Part shown: piece after piece, positions 6,897-9,689 of the stretch
How positions within the stretch are numbered: the first letter of the stretch is position 1
Layout of the letters: every line of letters begins with the position of its first letter
DNA from: Actinomycetes bacterium
GTDB taxonomy: Bacteria; Actinomycetota; Thermoleophilia; RBG-16-64-13
Assembly (NCBI GenBank): GCA_021815245.1
Contig: JAKAHF010000036.1
Coordinates: 1-9,689, forward strand
DNA: 9,689 nt
Direction of reading: 5' to 3'
Notes under the pieces: generated by a model
What the model was told of the DNA's origin: nothing
The model's database searches: none
The model's input: only the letters and a program-made list of their open reading frames with translations
Translations under genes and position numbers: made by a program

Positions 6897-7091
6897 ATGC
6901 CAAAGAACAAGACACACAAGGGAACCAAGAAGCGCATCAAGGTCACCGGCGCGGCGAAGCTGCTGCACGGCAAGCCTTTCGGCAGCCACAAGTTGACCAA
7001 GAAGTCGGCCAACTACAAGCGCAAGCTGCGTAAGGCCGCCGGTGTCGTCTCTACCGACACGAACCGGCTCCGTCAGCTTCTGGGCCGCTAG
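6897..7091 (+). CDS. rpmI: 50S ribosomal protein bL35
   Basis: This 64-residue, strongly basic protein of the large ribosomal subunit has the bL35 signature from its N-terminus: PKNKTHKGTKKRIKVTGAAK, followed by HGKPFGSHKLTKKS. The start is ATG 6897, with AAGGGGA six bases upstream. An in-frame upstream extension is possible but would add residues that bL35 proteins do not have. It lies between infC and rplT, the usual arrangement, and its TAG stop overlaps the first G of the rplT ribosome binding site. Confidence 0.97.
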   Translation: MPKNKTHKGTKKRIKVTGAAKLLHGKPFGSHKLTKKSANYKRKLRKAAGVVSTDTNRLRQLLGR

Positions 7092-7104
7092 GGAGGACTG
7101 AGCT

Positions 7105-7464
7105 ATGCCCAGGATCAAGAGGAGCATCAACGCGCAGAAGAAGCGCCGCAAGGCGTTGGACGAGGCCAAGGGCTACTGGGGGCTGAAGAAGTCCTCGTAC
7201 CGCAGGGCCAAAGAGCAGCTCATCAAGTCGGGTACCTACGCGTATAGAGACCGCCGCGCCCGCAAGCGCGAATTCCGCCGTTTGTGGATCACCCGCATCA
7301 ACGCCGGCGCCCGCCTCAACGGCCTCAGCTACAACCAGCTGATCCACGGTCTCAAGGCCGCCGAGATCGACGTCGACCGCAAGATGCTTGCCGACCTCGC
7401 CGTACGTGAGCCCGAGGTCTTTGCTCAGATGGCGGCACGGGCCAAGGAAGCACTTGGCGCCTAG
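7105..7464 (+). CDS. rplT: 50S ribosomal protein bL20
   Basis: The product has 119 residues, normal for bL20, an early-assembly large-subunit protein that binds 23S rRNA through a long basic N-terminal helix. Signature stretches are [23 protein letters not shown] near the start, [22 protein letters not shown] in the middle and [28 protein letters not shown] in the globular C-terminal part. GGGAGG (7091-7096) is eight bases before ATG 7105. In Firmicutes and gamma-proteobacteria bL20 represses its own operon by binding mRNA that mimics its rRNA site, which makes it the first candidate to act on the infC leader here. A terminator follows 80 bases after the stop. Confidence 0.98.
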   Translation: MPRIKRSINAQKKRRKALDEAKGYWGLKKSSYRRAKEQLIKSGTYAYRDRRARKREFRRLWITRINAGARLNGLSYNQLIHGLKAAEIDVDRKMLADLAVREPEVFAQMAARAKEALGA

Positions 7465-7544
7465 TAGGCTGGCGCAAGACGAAGCCCAGGCCATCAGAAG
7501 CGAGAGCCCTCCGGGCAGGGTGGCTCGGTAGTTCGCTCACTAGT

Positions 7545-7576
7545 GCGCCCGTAGCATCGCTACGGGCGCTTCTTAT
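7545..7576 (+). terminator. Intrinsic terminator after rplT
   Basis: GCGCCCGTAGC (7545-7555) and GCTACGGGCGC (7559-7569) form a perfect 11-pair stem with a three-base loop (or ten pairs with five), followed by TTCTTAT. It closes the infC operon. The next gene starts only about 30 bases later with no clear promoter in between, so some read-through may supply the methyltransferase and pheST genes. Confidence 0.88.
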
Positions 7577-7606
7577 GTCTGCAGCCGAGTGGCAGGGGGA
7601 CTCGCG

Positions 7607-8425
7607 TTGATTCGAGAGATCGCCGGGAGGCAGAACCACAGCGTCAAGCTGGCGCGCAAGCTGCAGAAGAAGAAATTCCGGCGCGAACGTGGGCTGCTGG
7701 TAGGGGAGGGGCTCGACTTGTTGGTGGCCGCGTGGGCGGCCCGAGCCCTGGTGCGCGATGTGCTGGTGCGCCGCGAACTCTTGCGGGAACTCCCTGCCGA
7801 CCTTGTCGAAGCGGCGCGCTCGACCATGGCACCCGACGATGCCGGGCTCGACATCGGCATCTGCGATGCGGAGACGCTCGACTACGTGAGTTCGCTGGGA
7901 GGTTCCGCGGACGTCATCTTCACGTCTGTGGAGCCGTCACCCGGCCTGAGCGACCTCGAACTGCATCGCGGGTTGACCTTCTATCTCGACGGACTCGGCG
8001 ACCCCGGCAACGTGGGCACCATTGTGCGGAGCATGGTGGCCTTTGGAGGTACGGGAGTCGTCTGCTCTCCTGGGACCGCCGACCCGTATGGGCCGAAAGC
8101 CATGCGTGCCGGCATGGGAGCGCAGTTCGAACTGCCCGTGGTCGTTGAAGTGTCGGTTGCCGATCTTCGGGCCAGACTGGCGGGAGTGGCGCAGCGCGAA
8201 GGCTGCGCCCCGCAAGTGTGGGTCGCCGATCCTCATGAGGGAAACGATGTGCGTCAGGCCCGATCGACCGACGGCCTGATCGTAGTGCTCGGGGCCGAAC
8301 GCACCGGTCCAGACAGCGAATGGGAGGGAGTACCTCGCGTGACCATCCCCCAGTGCCGCTTCGAGTCGCTCAACGTGGCTATGGCGGCTACCATCATGGC
8401 CTATGAGCTGGGGCACAGGTGTTAG
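7607..8425 (+). CDS. TrmH/SPOUT-family RNA 2'-O-methyltransferase (TsnR/RlmB-like)
   Basis: This is a predicted S-adenosylmethionine-dependent enzyme that methylates a ribose in rRNA or tRNA. From the TTG start it is 272 residues: an N-terminal substrate-binding part with RQNHSVKLARKLQ and VGEGLDLL, then the knotted SPOUT domain. The three family motifs are present: GDPGNVGTIVRS (N135, R141), VVLGAERTG (E231), and IPQCRFESLNVAMAATIMAYE (S254-L-N256-V). TTG 7607 is preferred because AGGGGGA (7594-7600) is six bases upstream and the family N-terminus fits. GTG 7589 would add six residues and has no ribosome binding site. A gene of this family lies between rplT and pheS in mycobacteria (tsnR, Rv1644) and next to pheS in Bacillus. 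Substrate specificity cannot be read from sequence. It ends 26 bases before the pheS start. Confidence 0.93.
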   Translation: MIREIAGRQNHSVKLARKLQKKKFRRERGLLVGEGLDLLVAAWAARALVRDVLVRRELLRELPADLVEAARSTMAPDDAGLDIGICDAETLDYVSSLGGSADVIFTSVEPSPGLSDLELHRGLTFYLDGLGDPGNVGTIVRSMVAFGGTGVVCSPGTADPYGPKAMRAGMGAQFELPVVVEVSVADLRARLAGVAQREGCAPQVWVADPHEGNDVRQARSTDGLIVVLGAERTGPDSEWEGVPRVTIPQCRFESLNVAMAATIMAYELGHRC

Positions 8426-8451
8426 GATGTACTCCCGGTAAGGAGGAAGTC

Positions 8452-9501
8452 ATAGCCACGCAAGACGCCATTCTCGAACAGATCACTCGCGATGACCTCA
8501 GGCGCATCTATACCGAAGGTCTTGCCGCGATCGAAGCGGCCCCTGATCTGGCCGCACTCGAGGAGATCAGGGTGCGATTTCTCGGCAGGAAGGCCGAGCT
8601 CGTGCTTCTGCTGCGCAGCATCTCCGAGCTTCCGCCCGAGCAACGCCCTGAGGTGGGCAAAGTGGGCAATCTCGTGCGCAAGGCGCTCGAGGACCGGCTC
8701 GAGGAGCGACACCAGAGTCTGCAGACGACCGAACTGGTGCACGGCCTGGCGAAAGACCGCATCGACGTCACTCTACCGGGCTGGTATTCACCGCTCGGCC
8801 ACCTGCACCTTGTCATGCAGACCCTACGCGAGATCGAAGACATCTTCCTCGGCATGGGCTATGAAGTCGCCGATGGCCCTGAGATCGAGACCGAGTACTA
8901 CAACTTCGAGGCTCTGAACACTCCGGCCGATCACCCGGCGCGGTCGCTTCACGACACCTTCTTCGTCAGCCCCGGTGTGCTGTTGCGCACGCACACTTCG
9001 CCCATAGAGGTGCGCACGATGGAGAAGCAGCGTCCGCCGGTGCACATCATCGCTCCGGGCAAGACCTACCGGCGCGACAGCGACGCCACGCACACCCCGA
9101 TGTTCCACCAGGTCGAGGGTCTCGTCGTCGACAAGGGCATCACGCTTGCCGACCTCAAGGGTACCCTCGAGGCTTTCGTGCACGCCATGTTCGGCGCCGA
9201 CCGCAAAGTGCGGTTGCGCCCGCATTTCTTCCCGTTCACCGAACCCTCTGTCGAGGTGGACGTTTCGTGCATGGCCTGCGACGGGGCGGGATGCCGCCTC
9301 TGTAAGAAGAGCGGCTGGCTGGAGATCTTGGGCGCCGGCATGACCGATCCGAACGTGTTCGGGTTCGTCGACTACGATCCTGAGATCTACACGGGCTTCG
9401 CCTTCGGCATGGGCGTCGAACGCATCGCCATGCTCAAGCACGGCGTGAACGACCTGCGCCTCTTCTTCGAGAACGACCTGCGCTTCCTGCGCCAATTCTA
9501 A
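8452..9501 (+). CDS. pheS: Phenylalanine--tRNA ligase alpha subunit
   Basis: This is the catalytic subunit of the alpha2-beta2 class II synthetase that charges tRNA-Phe; its partner pheT follows 10 bases after the stop. From the proposed start it is 349 residues. An N-terminal coiled-coil arm (about 1-85) contains the [17 protein letters not shown] helix. The catalytic core has motif 2 at [20 protein letters not shown] (204-223) and motif 3 at [10 protein letters not shown] (315-324), with A317 at the position that sets amino-acid pocket size in E. coli (A294). A cysteine-rich CxxC-type stretch ([12 protein letters not shown]) precedes [10 protein letters not shown]. The start is taken as ATA 8452: AAGGAGG (8440-8446) lies five bases upstream and no ATG, GTG or TTG is in frame near it. 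The alternative GTG 8419 overlaps the methyltransferase stop, has no ribosome binding site and would translate through the SD. Confidence 0.96.
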   Translation: MATQDAILEQITRDDLRRIYTEGLAAIEAAPDLAALEEIRVRFLGRKAELVLLLRSISELPPEQRPEVGKVGNLVRKALEDRLEERHQSLQTTELVHGLAKDRIDVTLPGWYSPLGHLHLVMQTLREIEDIFLGMGYEVADGPEIETEYYNFEALNTPADHPARSLHDTFFVSPGVLLRTHTSPIEVRTMEKQRPPVHIIAPGKTYRRDSDATHTPMFHQVEGLVVDKGITLADLKGTLEAFVHAMFGADRKVRLRPHFFPFTEPSVEVDVSCMACDGAGCRLCKKSGWLEILGAGMTDPNVFGFVDYDPEIYTGFAFGMGVERIAMLKHGVNDLRLFFENDLRFLRQF

Positions 9502-9511
9502 GGGAGACGCC

Positions 9512-9689
9512 ATGAAAGCACCCCTATCCTGGCTGCGGGAATTCGTCGACATCGACCTCGAGGTCACCGAACTGGCCGAGCGGCTGGCCCTAACGGGTAC
9601 AGAAGTCGAGCGGGTGATCGAGGTGGGCGTCCCCGGGGACCCGGAGAATCTCAAGAAGTTCGTCGTGGGCAAGGTGCTCGACCGCCGGC
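9512..9689 (+). CDS. pheT: Phenylalanine--tRNA ligase beta subunit, 3' end outside the window
   Basis: Only the first 59 codons are present. [35 protein letters not shown] is the typical PheT N-terminus, and the FVVGKVL stretch begins the EMAPII-like tRNA-binding domain. ATG 9512 has GGGAG (9502-9506) five bases upstream, directly after the pheS stop, as expected for coupled expression of the two subunits. Confidence 0.96.
   Translation, partial: MKAPLSWLREFVDIDLEVTELAERLALTGTEVERVIEVGVPGDPENLKKFVVGKVLDRR

Noticed and set aside
7517..7530. AGGGTGGC-like sequence resembling a T-box antiterminator core ahead of a terminator, upstream of pheS
   Set aside because: Only the AGGGTGG part matches; the ACCGCG half is absent. 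There are only about 50 bases before it for a specifier stem, and the bulge would be TGGC whereas a tRNA-Phe with A73 needs TGGT.

Overview
The window reads as the chromosome of a high-GC bacterium and looks most like an Actinomycetota lineage (Coriobacteriia, Thermoleophilia or a relative). This is inferred from base composition, from the order infC-rpmI-rplT-SPOUT methyltransferase-pheS-pheT, which matches actinobacterial genomes, and from a Nif3/RNase HI association that is also actinobacterial. The phylum is not proven by the window.

Region 1 (1-1540) holds the 3' part of a gene fusing a Nif3/YqfO-type dinuclear-metal protein to a complete RNase HI domain. It is followed by tRNA-Gly(GCC) and tRNA-Cys(GCA). 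A consensus-like promoter for the tRNAs lies on the stop codon of the fusion gene. Region 2 (1541-3869) holds one secreted beta-helix-like protein of 666 residues with a 263-base upstream region and its own strong terminator. Region 3 (3935-5999) is a promoter, tRNA-Val(GAC) and thrS.

Region 4 (6041-7576) is the infC-rpmI-rplT operon (IF3, bL35, bL20). It has a promoter and a leader of about 210 bases in which a terminator hairpin competes with a long-range antiterminator helix, the layout of an L20-leader-type attenuator. It ends at a strong terminator. Region 5 (7607-9689) is a TrmH/SPOUT-family rRNA/tRNA methyltransferase, pheS, and the first 59 codons of pheT.

Nearly everything serves translation: three tRNAs, two aminoacyl-tRNA synthetases, an initiation factor, two large-subunit proteins and an RNA methyltransferase. 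The outlier is the secreted beta-helix protein between the Gly-Cys tRNA pair and tRNA-Val. The points most worth a second look are the infC leader switch, the apparent AUA start codons of both infC and pheS (each within the heptamer CATAGCC behind a strong Shine-Dalgarno), the Nif3-RNase HI fusion, and the paired end modules of the beta-helix protein. No CRISPR array, IS element, transposase or phage gene was seen, and no intergenic stretch exceeds 300 bases.
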